Of a stretch of DNA of 64,000 nt, positions 32,401-43,999 are shown piece after piece. Position numbers and translations under genes: made by a program. The stretch is from Bipolaris cookei (Eukaryota; Ascomycota; Dothideomycetes; Pleosporales; Pleosporaceae): positions 63,619-127,618 of the forward strand of contig NRSV01000018.1 in NCBI GenBank assembly GCA_002286855.1, read 5' to 3'. The notes under the pieces were generated by a model. It did not search any database and had not been told where the DNA came from. It worked only from the letters and a program-made list of their open reading frames with translations. Each line of letters starts with the position of its first letter. Positions within the stretch are counted from its first letter, which is position 1.

Positions 32401-33768
32401 CTACCCCTCCAAAAACGGACACTCCCTACCCTCATGCCCATAAGCCCCGCTCCCCTTATACCTCTTCGGATCTGTACTCTGCACACACCATTGACACGGC
32501 ACCGCATTCTGCTTCCTCCCTTTCTTCCTCCTAGCCCCCTCCACACACTTCTCCGTCTTATGCGTATAGCACTGTGCCACTAACTCCTCATCCCCAGCGC
32601 AAAACTCACAGTGTAGCATGGATACTTTGCAGTGCCGCAGGGTGTGTAGCTCCGAGTCGCATTTTGTGCAGAAGCGGAGTTGGCCGTAGGATAGGCGGTG
32701 CGGGGAGGATGCGGTGTTTGAGGCTGTGAGGAGGGGTTTGAGGTTTGCGTAGGCGAAGGCTGCGGGAATTGGAGGGGGGAGGGTAAGGGGGTAGGTCATT
32801 AGGAGGGCGGCGACGAGAGTGGTTACGATGTCGTTGCCCGCGTTGTGTAGGTATTGTTCTTGGAGTCCGTAGTGTGCGAGGAGGTTCTTTAGTGAGATTT
32901 GACGGTTGATGGGGGAGAGAGACTGTTCTGTGGCTATGGTTTGGGTGTCTAGTGTTGAGATGATTGTGCCGAGGCTTTGCGCGTCGATGCCGAAGCGCTG
33001 TTTGAGGACTTCGTAGTCGTTGTCGACGGCGTGGCCCAGGAAGATGACGGGGCGGGGGGAGGCGTGTTCGTCGTGGCGAAGGAAGATTGAGCGGAGCATT
33101 TCTTGGGCGGTTGAGACGCTGGCAAAGGTTGTGCTTCCGAATTGGAAGTTCTCGGGGTATCCGCTGCAGAAATCTTTGTTGACAAGATGGGCGTGAGGCT
33201 TGATACGTACGTGGTGGGTTTCTAGTGCTGCGAGTATGTCCCACGCTGATGATGGCCCTGTGATACTGTTACTGCTAGGTTTTGGAATGCTCCGAGGATC
33301 GAGGACGCAGACACCCAACTCAGTAATCAATGACGCGTCGTGCTCGTACCATTCTGCATCGAGACCGACTATGATGGCGTCCTGGAGTGCGAGGGTTGCT
33401 GCACTGTTGCTGATGTTGGGAGGCATGTTGGTCCCGGCGATGCCTTGTAGCCAGCACTGAAGAATCCCAGATTGTGTGAGTCGATTGTTTCGTGTTTCCG
33501 CTTCTAGAACGTACTTGAGGTCTCCTGGTGTCATTACGCGCGAGAGAGAAGTGATTTCTCGATAGTAGTGGCTTGGATAGTATAGTTGATTAAACCTTGG
33601 TGTTTTGCGTTTTCGTGAATGCGAAACAAAAGCTGAAAGTGTTGTATAGTGATGTAGCTGCTCATTCGAAAAGGGAGAAAGCCTGGTGAGTACTTTTATA
33701 TAGTCCGTATTGGACGGCATTGTGAGGAGCGTGCTGTGGGGCCAGCATTGTGAGCCCGTGTCAGACAT
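32401..33768 (-). CDS. Gfd2-type DEDDh exonuclease-fold protein with Cys/His-rich C-terminus
   Basis: An intronless protein of 455 residues (a later ATG at 33720 would give 439). The exonuclease fold begins near residue 130: Asp137 and Glu139 in VGLDAEWYEHDAS, then GHAVDND with Asp251, and His308 with Asp313 in YLHNAGNDI. All DEDDh positions are therefore present. The C-terminal ~110 residues are rich in Cys/His pairs (CTKCDSELHTLRHC, CEFC, CQWC, HEGREC), probably zinc-binding. It is clearly related to the genes at 27315 and 24783 but diverged from both. The last ~300 bp carry a rare AT-ending, C-rich codon pattern. A nuclease role in RNA metabolism is inferred from the family. Confidence 0.8.
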   Translation of the reverse strand: MSDTGSQCWPHSTLLTMPSNTDYIKVLTRLSPFSNEQLHHYTTLSAFVSHSRKRKTPRFNQLYYPSHYYREITSLSRVMTPGDLKYVLEAETRNNRLTQSGILQCWLQGIAGTNMPPNISNSAATLALQDAIIVGLDAEWYEHDASLITELGVCVLDPRSIPKPSSNSITGPSSAWDILAALETHHVRIKPHAHLVNKDFCSGYPENFQFGSTTFASVSTAQEMLRSIFLRHDEHASPRPVIFLGHAVDNDYEVLKQRFGIDAQSLGTIISTLDTQTIATEQSLSPINRQISLKNLLAHYGLQEQYLHNAGNDIVTTLVAALLMTYPLTLPPPIPAAFAYANLKPLLTASNTASSPHRLSYGQLRFCTKCDSELHTLRHCKVSMLHCEFCAGDEELVAQCYTHKTEKCVEGARRKKGRKQNAVPCQWCVQSTDPKRYKGSGAYGHEGRECPFLEG

Positions 33769-34393
33769 ATCGACGCGTTGTTGTTGTCGTCGCTGTTGTT
33801 AGGGTGAATGTGTGATCACTGTAAAAAACCCCGCTAGTGAGCAGTCTCGCTGTCTGAGCAGTTAGAAAATATCAAAAGCCTGTAGAGATTTACGGGGTCA
33901 AGGGGGGTGTGGGTGTATATTAGTTGGCATTGCGACAAGATAAAACCGAATGGTATCATTGGTGCTCGTAGTCGACATAGCGCTCAACCATGGTACACGA
34001 CATGGAACACCGAGATAACGCCCTAAGCAACCCCAATCAACACCTGTCAAGAACACAAATTGCTGGGGAACAACCATGGAGCGAAGATGAGCAAGTATAT
34101 ACCTGGAAATTAATAGAGGGACGTCAAATGCAGTTATTTTAAGCCATCACTAACAACCTCTGAAACAAAGGTAATTATTTCACAAGACATAGCAAACAGA
34201 GCTTATTTTGAACAAACATTTTGTATTAATTCGGGACTATGTATAGAGCATGTTGCCAGCCGCGACAGCAAACATGCAATCAATCTCATTGAGCTTCTTG
34301 AACACATGAGTTTGGGGTATATCGTTTTTTTTAGCATTCAACAGTAAAATGTCTAACAAATCACCTCACATCATATACATCAATGCGAGATGT
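33769..34393. other. Intergenic region, no gene seen
   Basis: This holds the promoter side of the exonuclease-like gene and the 3' side of the peptide transporter. AT-rich, with no supportable coding sequence. Confidence 0.5.
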
Positions 34394-36426
34394 TTAGTGC
34401 TTCTCAGCAGTAGCGCTGACACTCTGGCGCCTCTCAATATCGGCAGCCTGCTCCTCCGTACCAAGGTGACCAGTGGGCAACAGGTTGAGCGAATCTTCCT
34501 GCTTGTCCATAGTGCGGTAGGCGAAGAAGAACGCAATACCAGTGACGAAAGAGATGATGGCGACACTGCCGTAGTTCCAGGTGATATGGGGGTCGGCAGT
34601 AAGAGGAGTGAAAGCCTGGGCAAGAGCGGCGGAGAAAGCAGTGGTGAAGAGCTGGACGGACTGGACAAGAGACCTCATGTTCTTGGGCGCCTTGGTGAAA
34701 GCGTACTCGAGGGTGGTGACCGAGGCGAAAATCTCGGAAATGGCAATGAGGACGTAGACACCGGTAACGGCCCAGACGGAGATGTCAGTCTTGTAGTCAG
34801 GGTCGTGGGTCTGGTAGTAGCCAGAGGTCTTGTAGATGTAGTGCTGGAGAACGGCAGCCCAGACCATGGCGAAGGCTCCGAGAATGAAACCAGCAGTGAT
34901 CTTCTTGATGGGGGTAAAGCGGATTCCACGCCTGCGGAGGAAGGGGTACACGATGGTATCCATAATCGGGACCTGAGGTTAGGTTAGTAACATTTTCGCA
35001 ATCAGTAGCGCCGAGTCAACTTACAATGATGATAATGGCAATGGGGTCAAGGTTGGAGAGAATGTCATTGGGAACACCACCAAGCTTCATGGTCGCGCAC
35101 ATTTGGGTGAGGTTAGAGTCCATCTGGCGGTAGGCAAGCCAAAAGATGGGGACCCAAAAGAAGACAGAGCAAGCACCGAATCCACGAGCAACCTCATCAA
35201 CCCAGGCGTCATCAAAGTTGTACCAGCTGGGCTTGTTGGCGCCAAGAGTGGAAGGCTTGACGGCGTTCCACATGGTGCCGTTGTTCCAGTTCCTCCAGGT
35301 GGTGAGGGGGTTGGCGGCCAAGCCACCACCGAGAGCCTTGAAGAAAAGCTTGAAAGCAGGGCCCATGACGTTGCCGCTCGGGGGGCGGAGGATGTAGAAC
35401 TTCTTGCAGAAGATCAAAACGGGAAGGGCAACGACGAACATGATAGTGGGAATCAAATAAGCTAACCAGAAACCAACGTATCGCTCAGCGTAAACCATGC
35501 TGATCTGACCGACGAGCGCACCAATGTTGATGAAGAAGTAGAACCAGTTGTAGATGCGGGTGGTGGTGACAGCAGGGTCGACAATGACACGAGTGGTGCC
35601 ACGGGTCTCAACACGCATCTTCTCCTGGGGAATCTGCTCAGCAATGAGGGGAGCAATGTTGGGCTTGAAAGTTCCAGTTCCGAGACCCATGACGATGAGA
35701 CCGAGAATGAAGACACCGAGAGCAGTGTCGGGGTTCTTGAGGACCGAGGGGGCGGCGGAAGCCACGAGGATAACGTGACCGATTTCAGCAACAAGGACAG
35801 AGTAGAGAATAGTCTTGAAACGACCGAGGTAGGTGTCGGCAATCCATGCACCGAAAAGGGGGCAGACGTATACCCAGAAAGCGTTGAAAGTAGTCAAACT
35901 GAAGGCAACTTGCTTGCCCATGCCCAGGGCACCAGGCTGGGCTTCCGCATCGGCGGGGTGGGTGGCAGCGCCAGTAGGAGTCGTGAGCGGCTTGGCGATG
36001 TAGTTGGAGTAGACGGCAACAGTGCCGTAGTAACTCATGCGCTCGACCAATTCGACAAAGGCAATCTGGTCAATGGGGTCAACGTGGCTCTCACGTGCAG
36101 TCGGCGTGAGAAACATACAGTGAAAATCTTCCATGGAATCCTGGCAGGGACACGAGGAAGGGTAGCGAGCTCCTCCTCGGTAGGGAAGTCATCTTCCTCT
36201 GAGATATAGGCATCCTGAAGCGTGGCCTTTCCCTCGGAGTGAAGGTAGGCGGGTGCGCCAGCAGTGTGTTGCTCAGGGTGCTGGCGTGTGGGGTCACCCG
36301 AGGCGTCAACCAAGGCAGGGTCCAAGCCAACGGCTTGCTGTAGAACGTGTTAGGAAGCCATTGAAACGGGATTGTGTATTTTATGAGGGTGGGACGTACG
36401 ACTTCACCAGCGTCGCCGACAGGCAT
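34394..36426 (-). CDS. ptr2: PTR2-type proton-coupled di/tripeptide transporter (POT family)
   Basis: Four exons: 36426..36400, 36337..36119, 36065..35025 and 34972..34394, with introns of 62, 53 and 52 bp, all canonical, give 621 residues. The first exon encodes only MPVGDAGEV. A cytoplasmic acidic N-terminus (SEEDDFPTEEELATLP) precedes about 12 hydrophobic helices. POT signatures are present: the ELVERMSYYG motif (ExxER...YY) on helix 1, GLIVMGLGTGTFKPNIAPL, and WFYFFINIGALVGQ, the PTR2 family signature. A large loop follows helix 6. The C-terminus ends after EQAADIERRQSVSATAEKH. It should import small peptides with protons at the plasma membrane. Codon use is strongly biased to C/G-ending codons, as in highly expressed genes. 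Confidence 0.95.
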
Positions 36427-38727
36427 GTTGGGGCGATGGTGGAAGAGAACGACCGGGGGATCTGGGCCTGTTGCGAAGAGCAGCCAATGGCAGCTATATG
36501 GATTGACGCAGTGAGGAAGAGCGAGAGAGAGGAGGCCCTGAAGAAACAGAAGCTGGGAGAATGGCCGAGTGAAGGTATATTTAATTAGAGCACGCAAATA
36601 ATGGGACCAACGTCGTGCTCCCCAAGCTGGTGCCAAATAAGGAAGGCGCGCACGCTTGAGCAAGGATCAGCGGTGTGTTGACAGTCTCGCGGTATGTGGC
36701 ATCAGCAAGGCGGGCATTGCCACCGCGGCTGGGACACCCAAGAGGGCAATCGGCGCGTGAGTGAATGGCGCGGCACGAAGCTGTTTTCGCACCGCATCGC
36801 CGAGGCGGTACGGCCTACTCAAGCCTCGCCAAGTTGCTAACCACCACTGGCAAGCTGGAGGACAAGAGAGCTTGCCCTGTGCAAGATAACAATTCGCGGT
36901 GGCGCCCAGGTGGCATGGCCTTGTCCTTATCTCCTGCCTAAAAGAGGGCACCGCTACCCCGCTACCAACCCCCCCCAAGCACCGCCCAGATGCGCTACCA
37001 CCGTCTCATTTGCTTCTCAAGACCCGGCGGATGGGTGTACGGGCCATGCATGCCCTCGTCGTGGTATCAGGTTGCTGAGGGCCTGAATACGGCTATTTGC
37101 GGGTCGCCCTATGGTGCCATCAAGCAAGCCAGCCAGCCAGCCAACCACTGTTGTTCGCGGGCGATATCTGAGAACAATGGTGTCAAGATATGCAACAGAA
37201 AAAAAACCCACAAAGATCGGATAAGACCGACCAGGGGTGTGCGTGTGTGTGTGTGCCACGGCCGTTTGCCGCCCGCTTAGCCCGGGAGAACAAGATAATG
37301 GCTGGAAGCTTGTGGTCTTAGCCAGTACCGCCGAACTGGCCAAGCACACCATCCGCACTACCATTCGCTCATTCGCCCCAGACTCGCAGCCGCTCATTAG
37401 AGATCCACCGCGTCGTCGCATGTTGGAATATTCTCTAGGCCCCCAAGACCTGGGCGTCGGACAAGGCGTCTCTGGCTTGCCCCTCAGGGCCAGGAACATC
37501 GGCGCCCACCGCTCATGCACACACTGACAAGACGTGACAGAACCATCGAGGCGTGAGATAAGCTTTGCGATGCGACCGAGGAGGATCCGAGACCACGACA
37601 GATTTTTTTTTTTCTATTTTGTTGTATCATGGTGATGTTCTATGCTTGCAAGACAAGGTCCGACTCTGCCAATGGTGTTGCGGTAAGGGCATTAGGGGGT
37701 TGCGCCGACAGCACGGAGCGGGCGTTAGTATTACAATACGATAAACCATGGTGCTTATCCTTTACGAGGGCGGCTGAGGTGCAGCATTCCTTTGGCGTAC
37801 ATTGAATGTCATGTGTGTGTTGGATTGATAGAGCAAAGGCCGGGGATTGGAACGATCGCCATGGCCGTTTGGATAGATTAAGCTCTGGTGCAGGTGCAAG
37901 CTAGGGCTCGGCAGGTCTTCACCCGCACGTAAGTTTTGTGTCTGTATGTACGTACATACACGTTAAGGACATATGTGTGTATACGGCAATTTTTGCCTAT
38001 CGCTTCTTACAGGCTCTTTAAATTGCCCGTATTGGTGGGGAAACGGCGATATTGTCTATCCGCACGCGGGACAACAAAAGTCAGCATGTGTGGTATATAC
38101 GGGCGTGCAACCCCACCAGCGTGTGCGAGTGCGTAATATTCTGTCTGTCTGTCTGTGTCTGTGGATTGCTCAGGGCCCGCCCCGCGCATGTGCGCAAACC
38201 ATGGGAGCGCGCCTATTGATACTACACGCACACGCACACGCACACGCACACACCGCCACGGCTACCAATGGGCAATCACAAGCATACTTTTAGAGTAATG
38301 GGACCGCTTGCACCTTACCGACACTGAGGTAGCGGTGGGTTGGCCCAGGCCCCCCCACTTGTTCTTCGCTTCGCCATCTCACCCCCGCCTAGGACGCCTC
38401 GACGCCCGTCTCGTATACTCTATCCGTTCAACGGCCGCGGCATAAACGCCGCCACCCGCACCGCTCTGCCCTGCAATAAGCAGTGATATCCCTTTGCCGG
38501 CCAGGCCCCAAGACCGAGATTTCCGTTCGCCAATGCAACCTCACCCATACGTGTTATACTCGGCGCCAGTCACATGACCATCTACTCGGCCCGTTCTTTG
38601 TTCTCCCCAAAGACACTCGCATTCTGACGCATCAACAATAAGAAACGCCACACTACATAATTGCTACGTCACAGCAAGATAACTAGGGGAAAAAAAGTCC
38701 CAGACACAACGTTTCTCCTCTACTTAC
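36427..38727. other. 2.3-kb gene-free region with simple repeats
   Basis: This includes the promoter of the transporter gene. Simple repeats: (GT)n at about 37237-37255, TCTG repeats near 38141-38158, and (CACACG)n at about 38224-38252. Several open frames occur but none has domain features or a believable gene structure. Confidence 0.55.
38224..38252. repeat. (CACACG)n microsatellite
   Basis: Short tandem CACACG units within a CA-rich stretch, seen directly. Confidence 0.85.
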
Positions 38728-39641
38728 TCACGCAACCACACTCTTCTCCCTCAACGCCTGCAACCGCTCCGGCGTAACAACACTCAGTGCCATCGCACCC
38801 CCAATCACTATCCCTAGCAACAACACAAGCAGCAAATGCACCGGCTCCAACTTCTCTCTCGCCCCCTCCCTCGCCTGATTCTCAGGCGCATACCTCCCCA
38901 CCATCTTCTTAAGCGGCGCCACGCCTTCCTTCTCCGCAAACTCAACCCCCCTCTTCATGCCCGGCAGCCCATCAATACTCTTCTGACTCTTCCACGCCCA
39001 ATACCTATCCATTGACTCTTCTTTATTCCCTTCCTCGTACTTTTTCTGCTTGGTCGCAAAGTGCTTCTCCAGGATATCCCGGTGGCCCACAAAGTCGTAG
39101 TACGGGACGGAAAACCCACACGACGTCCCGCACTGGTGCACGTCGACGACGATGATACTGCGCGAGCTGAATGCCGAGGAGAGCTTGCGGTCTTGCACAA
39201 AAGCTTCGTACTCTGCGGTTCCGTTTTCTAGCGCCCGTCCTGTGCCCCAGATTCGAACGATTTTGGGGGGCCCCGTGAATGCTGTGAACTATATTTCCTC
39301 CCAAAAATTGGCTGTTAGAAAATTGCAAGGTATGTATTCATCGTGACCGGCACACTTATCTTGTGAGAGAGAACAAATAAACGACTGAGACTCACCATTA
39401 TGCAAATCCGCCCATTCCCCGGCTCATGCAAATGTGCAGTCGTCTCCACCCCACTCCCCGTCATATCCATGTACCAAAACGTGCGCTCATCCAGCACCCC
39501 AAACTGCTGCCCTTGCCCTCCCTTGGGCGAAATATTAATGTGTCCATTGCCCGACAGCGGTGCGGTGCCCACCCAGAACATTTGCTGTTCCTGGATCCAT
39601 GACACGAGACTATCTGGAATCGTTTCGTAAAAGACTCCCAT
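38728..39641 (-). CDS. PNPOx-like FMN-binding split-barrel protein with C-terminal membrane anchor
   Basis: Exons 39641..39396 and 39288..38728, with a 107-bp intron (GTGAGT...CTAACAG...ATATAG), give 268 residues. The first half matches the pyridoxamine 5'-phosphate oxidase-like split barrel of fungi: MGVFYETIPDSLVSWI, FWVGTAPLSGNGHINISPKG, WYMDMTGSGVETTAHL and, after splicing, FTAFTGPPKIVRIWGTG. The middle has VDVHQCGTSCGFSVPYYDF, a conserved Cys-containing motif of this subgroup. The last ~35 residues contain one hydrophobic helix (HLLLVLLLGIVIGGAMALSVV), making it a tail-anchored protein. It probably binds FMN or a related flavin. The reaction is unknown, and pyridoxal synthesis should not be assumed. 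Confidence 0.87.
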
Positions 39642-40416
39642 TTCCCCTCTCTTCCTTTATTACCAAGAACTCGATTTTCGATTTTCGATCGCGGTGTAGG
39701 AGAAGCTGAGTGATGCGTCTAGTTGTCTTATCTTGTCGTGTACTGTGAGAAAAAGAAAACGACAACGATCCCGCAAAACTTCAAACAAATAAACACCTGC
39801 CAACTACACCTGGATGACTCAGTTAGTCCCACGTACCATTTTCTACGCCCTGCATTCGCATAACGCCCCCTTTATTCTTGTTTCAAACACCCCCCCTCTC
39901 CCTCTCAGGTACAAGCAATCCCCGCACTTCTCCGCGGCCGGGACAATCCTTACCTCGAATAGAAAGATTCGCAAAGAAAAAGTTACAACTATGGTTTGAT
40001 CTCTGCCCGAGGTTCGGGTTTAGTAGCTGATCCTCTCTGGTCTGTGCTGTGCTGCTCAACAGAACATTTACAAGGCACCTGACGCAAAACGGATCAATTG
40101 GGAAAAAAAAGAATACAGCAGTAAGATGCTTCGGAAAAAACAGATTTAGTAGAGATGCAGGGTGGGAAAGGGAAGATAGAACAACAAGGGGCGATTTGCG
40201 GAAAACAAGAGGTTGGGAAGCTTACTTTACCCCGCTCGGTGCAGAATGCGGGGCCATGTTGAACATAGCCAAAGGCACATGTTAAACTATTCAAACCCCT
40301 AAACTTACACCTTCCTATTCACTACAAAAAAAACTCCTGATTTCCTGTGGAAAAGATCACTCCACCATCCATTGACTAACCCTCCAACTCCAATATCACC
40401 ACCCCCACCACCACTC
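39642..40416. other. Intergenic region, no gene seen
   Basis: This holds the promoter of the split-barrel gene and the 3' side of DUG2. No supportable coding sequence. Confidence 0.5.
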
Positions 40417-43400
40417 TCATTTCCGCGGCAACTCCCTAAACACCTCTTTGAAAATCTTCTTACTATTGTATAGATTGACCAATCTCAGACGCTCGTTATC
40501 CAAATGTGCACTGTCACTTGCCTGGCCACACGGAAGATGCGCAGCAGGCGCATTAAATTCCTTCTCCAGGAACCGGATGCTAGGGATGGAGCCACCCTCG
40601 CGGATATAAAGAGGCTTGCGTGGAGCACACTCCTCCTCCGTCGGATCTGGTATGGAAGCGTCAGAGCCTGGGTCGACTGCAGTGGAAAGAGACGGATCCG
40701 AAGAATTGGCTAGGGTGTTGGATGTTGTGGGGACAGCGGGTTTCTTAGTAGCAGGAGAGACTTCTGTTGCACTCTTTGAATGCGCTGAAAAATAGTCCGA
40801 GGCTTTTGCAGCTGACATGCTCTCTCTCCTTTGACCCAGTCGCGGGCCCCATGCCGACATGATGGCGCGTTCGAGCGTCTGGAATATTTCGTTGCCAAAG
40901 TCGCCCAGCCATGGCTCAGCTTGGTGGTCAATGGTAACCTTGAGTTCGTTCTTCGAGTCAAGTTGCTCAAACTCATCTTGTAGAAACGACTTCAGTGCCT
41001 TGGCTACATCCCCGGCTTCTTGGTTGGGTACTAGACGGATGGACAGAGCTGCCTTTGCAAGACGCGGGATAATGGTCGAGTTGTCCGGGCCCGATGTCTG
41101 GAAGCGATGTATGGTAAGAGAAGCCTCGCGCCATCTACGCATCAGTGACTGCGCCAATTCATCTGCATCGCCCAGGTCAGGGTTGCAGCACAAGAGCGTC
41201 TTAGTGATCTCAGTGTACAGCTCCCTCTCGTCATCGGCCAGAGGCAAGATGGGGTCGTAGAAACCAGGAATCTGGACCTTACCATGTCGAGCAGTCAACT
41301 TTGAAAGCAACATGACAAGGTCCTTGAGCGGCTCATCTAGTAGTGCGCTGCCGTCAACACCACTGTGTAGGTCCGGGTGTTTACTCTCAATCTGCACAGT
41401 AGCGTGAATTACGCCTCGCAGTCCATACGTCAGACATGGCACATGGTCATCGAGCCAGTAGCTGTTTGCTAGGAGAATCCAGTCAACGTCACCGATGAGG
41501 TCTTTCCTAGCCTGCACGGCCTTTTCAAAGCCACGAGAGCCACTTTCCTCTTCACCTTCGATAAGAAAGATGATGTCGGAATCTAAGCTCTGCTCATTGG
41601 CCAGTTCATGTGCCGCATAGATGGCGGCCATGATGGGCCCCTTGTTATCGGATACGCCACGGCCATACAAGTAACCCCCTTCTCCTGTAAGAGTGAAGGG
41701 ATCATGCTTCCACTTGCGCTGCTCATTTTCTGCAGGTATGACATCGTAGTGGCCGTAAAACAAAATCTTCTTTCGCGATGCCGCTGTGGCGGGGTTACCA
41801 CGGAACTTGGCAAATACTATTGGGTTGTAGTCGGTAGTGTTGATCATCTCGGTTACGGCACCAAAATTCTGAAAAACCGATCTAAGGTAGGATGCACCTC
41901 GGCGGCAGTCTGCACGATACTTGGGCAGCGACGATACGGTCCGAAATGAGACAAATTGACTCAAAGACTCCACCATGAGATCTGCACACCACATTAGAAG
42001 CGCGGGTTAACGAATGCCAGCGTGTACGCACCATTATTGCTTCTTCTTGTAGCGGCATCCGGCTCTGAGCAATCCTTGACTTCCCAAACGACGATGGTGT
42101 TGTCATTGCCACCCGTGACCAGTATTGACTTGTCGGCATAGCGAGTGAAGGCTGATGCGAGAATTAAGCCGTCGTGTGCTTGGAAAGTCGTAATGGTCTC
42201 ATAATGCTCGTTAAATTTCTGAGCACGTCAGATTGGCCCGCTCAAGCCCGCTCATACCAAAACTCACCTGCATGGCACCAGTCTTACCACCAGCATACAA
42301 AACACCAGAGCCTAACGACAACGTATGCACGTCGCCAGTGCTCGCTTTTAGGCTTCGCACTAGTTGCCTAGTCTCCAGGTCCCACACGTTGACTTCGCCA
42401 TCGAAGCGTCCACTATACAGAAAAGACCCTTCTCTAGCCAGGGACAGGATTGATTCGCCCTCTTCTCTCCCGTCTTCGAGCGTGCAGATGGCTGATATGC
42501 TGCCCCGCTGTGACGGATCTATTCTCCATAACAGGATGCGCCCGTCTCCGCCTCCGGAGACTAGCACTTCTTCCGATGGTGCGTCAGGCAGTATGCCGCT
42601 CCCAACAAGCATGCAGTGTACGTATCCATAGTGGGCAAACTGACAAATGTCATGACTGTCGATCTGCAGCTCCTGTCCGCCCGCTGCATCTCGTGGCCTT
42701 GTATCTGCGCCTGCGGGCCTTGGTGTTTGGGCACCCCCGGGTCCGAGTGAGTCGAAGAATCTATTCTTGCGCTCAGTTGGGCGCGAAGAGAGGCTGGGCG
42801 TGGGCCGGGTATCCTTTTCTTTCAAGTCATACCACTGTATGCTTGTGTTTTGGGCGCCAAGGTATACAGTATGATGTTGGGACGAGTAGGCGACACAGAA
42901 AATGTCACCAATGTCATAGGGAGACCAGAGGGCATAGAGGTGCTTGAATGTCGACGTGCACCAGACCTGACGAGTTAGTACACACGCTCAGTCGATGGAA
43001 GTAACTACTGACATTGACAATTGGGTCTGCCGCACTCGAGAAGAGCCATTTGCGGTCTTGCGACAGGCACAAGCCAAGCACGCTGCCCTTGTGTGCATGT
43101 ATGACTCTACGAAGCTCGTAGGTATCGAGGCTGTAGACCTAGAAGCCATCAGATGCAGGAAAGTCCAGAATTTTCTGTTATCCATACCAATATCTCTCCA
43201 CCCTGTGTGCCGGCAAAGATGTATTGCGAGGATAGTGCCAGTGCCAGGATGGACTTGTCGTGCTTCATGCGATGGGAGAGCGCGGGCGTTCGATCCATGA
43301 ACGGGAGTGGGTGGTGGTCCGGGTCTGCTGTACCCACGGTGCCCATGGTGGTATCATGGTGCGGAGGGACTGCTGTGGGCATGGTTAGCCTGGCTCCAAA

Positions 43401-43999
43401 GTGCGCCCTTGGTGTTGTTCCTGCATGGTCGCGTGTGATGGTTTAGGCGGGCGAGGGAGCGAAGCGATGACGGAGCTCTAGGGTCCAGGTGCGCCGCCTG
43501 CGGGGCTGTCTGTTGACTACGTGCCCAGCACACCACACCTTGACCACAGTCACGCGTCTTACGTACCTCTCAATTCCAAAAACTTCCTCCTGCCCTCTTC
43601 TACGGCAATGGTCCGCGAAAAGGTACACATTGTGCTTCTGCCAGTTGAGCTGCAGCCTGAAATAAGATGCAAAGGGAAAATGGCACGAGCAGATGTGTTT
43701 GTGCTATGCGAAGACGTGCTCCCGGTCAAGGTATCTGAATAAGGAGATAGTGGCTCGTCGTCTTCGAGTACATCGTCGAGTGTCGTGTCGGAGAACGTCT
43801 CATCGTCTCTTGACGTCGACGAAGTCGCAGGAGAGCTCACGCACTGGTGCTCACACATGGTATCAGCGTCACCGCTCGTACATGGCGAGCGATGACCCTG
43901 AGATGGCGCCATCTTTGGGCTTGAAGGGTATATCAGGACCAACTGACGAGGTACCTTAGCCCCTTTATCGCTGGTTTCTTTTGCTTGATTACCTTGCAT
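40417..43999 (-). CDS. dug2: DUG2-type WD40 plus M20 metallopeptidase (glutathione degradation)
   Basis: Six exons: 43999..43567, 43372..43188, 43138..43013, 42966..42268, 42218..42032 and 41981..40417, with introns of 194, 49, 46, 49 and 50 bp, give 1,064 residues. The first intron ends GGCTAACCATGCCCACAG and removes an in-frame stop. The N-terminus is disordered and acidic. Residues ~165-540 form a WD40 propeller (FAGTQGGEILVYSLDTYELRR, VSGGGDGRILLW, YSGRFDGEVNVWDLETRQLV, VTGGNDNTIVVWEV). Residues 544-1064 are an M20 peptidase with His621/Asp623 in GHYDV, Asp656 in GRGVSDNKG and the Glu pair in EGEEESGS near 688. This fusion is characteristic of Dug2, which with Dug3 breaks down glutathione while Dug1 cleaves Cys-Gly. 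It is longer than yeast Dug2 (878). An in-frame ATG at 43912 is an alternative start. Confidence 0.88.

Noticed and set aside
30887..33768. Secondary-metabolite (melanin) gene cluster around the Ayg1-like hydrolase
   Set aside because: No synthase, reductase or dehydratase gene is present within at least 25 kb on either side.
37017..37527. Overlapping 96- and 167-codon frames on opposite strands
   Set aside because: They span a GT microsatellite and show no conserved motif; no gene structure could be built.
38224..38252. CRISPR-like or telomere-like repeat
   Set aside because: It is a simple CACACG microsatellite with no spacers and no TTAGGG units; CRISPR arrays are not expected in a fungus.
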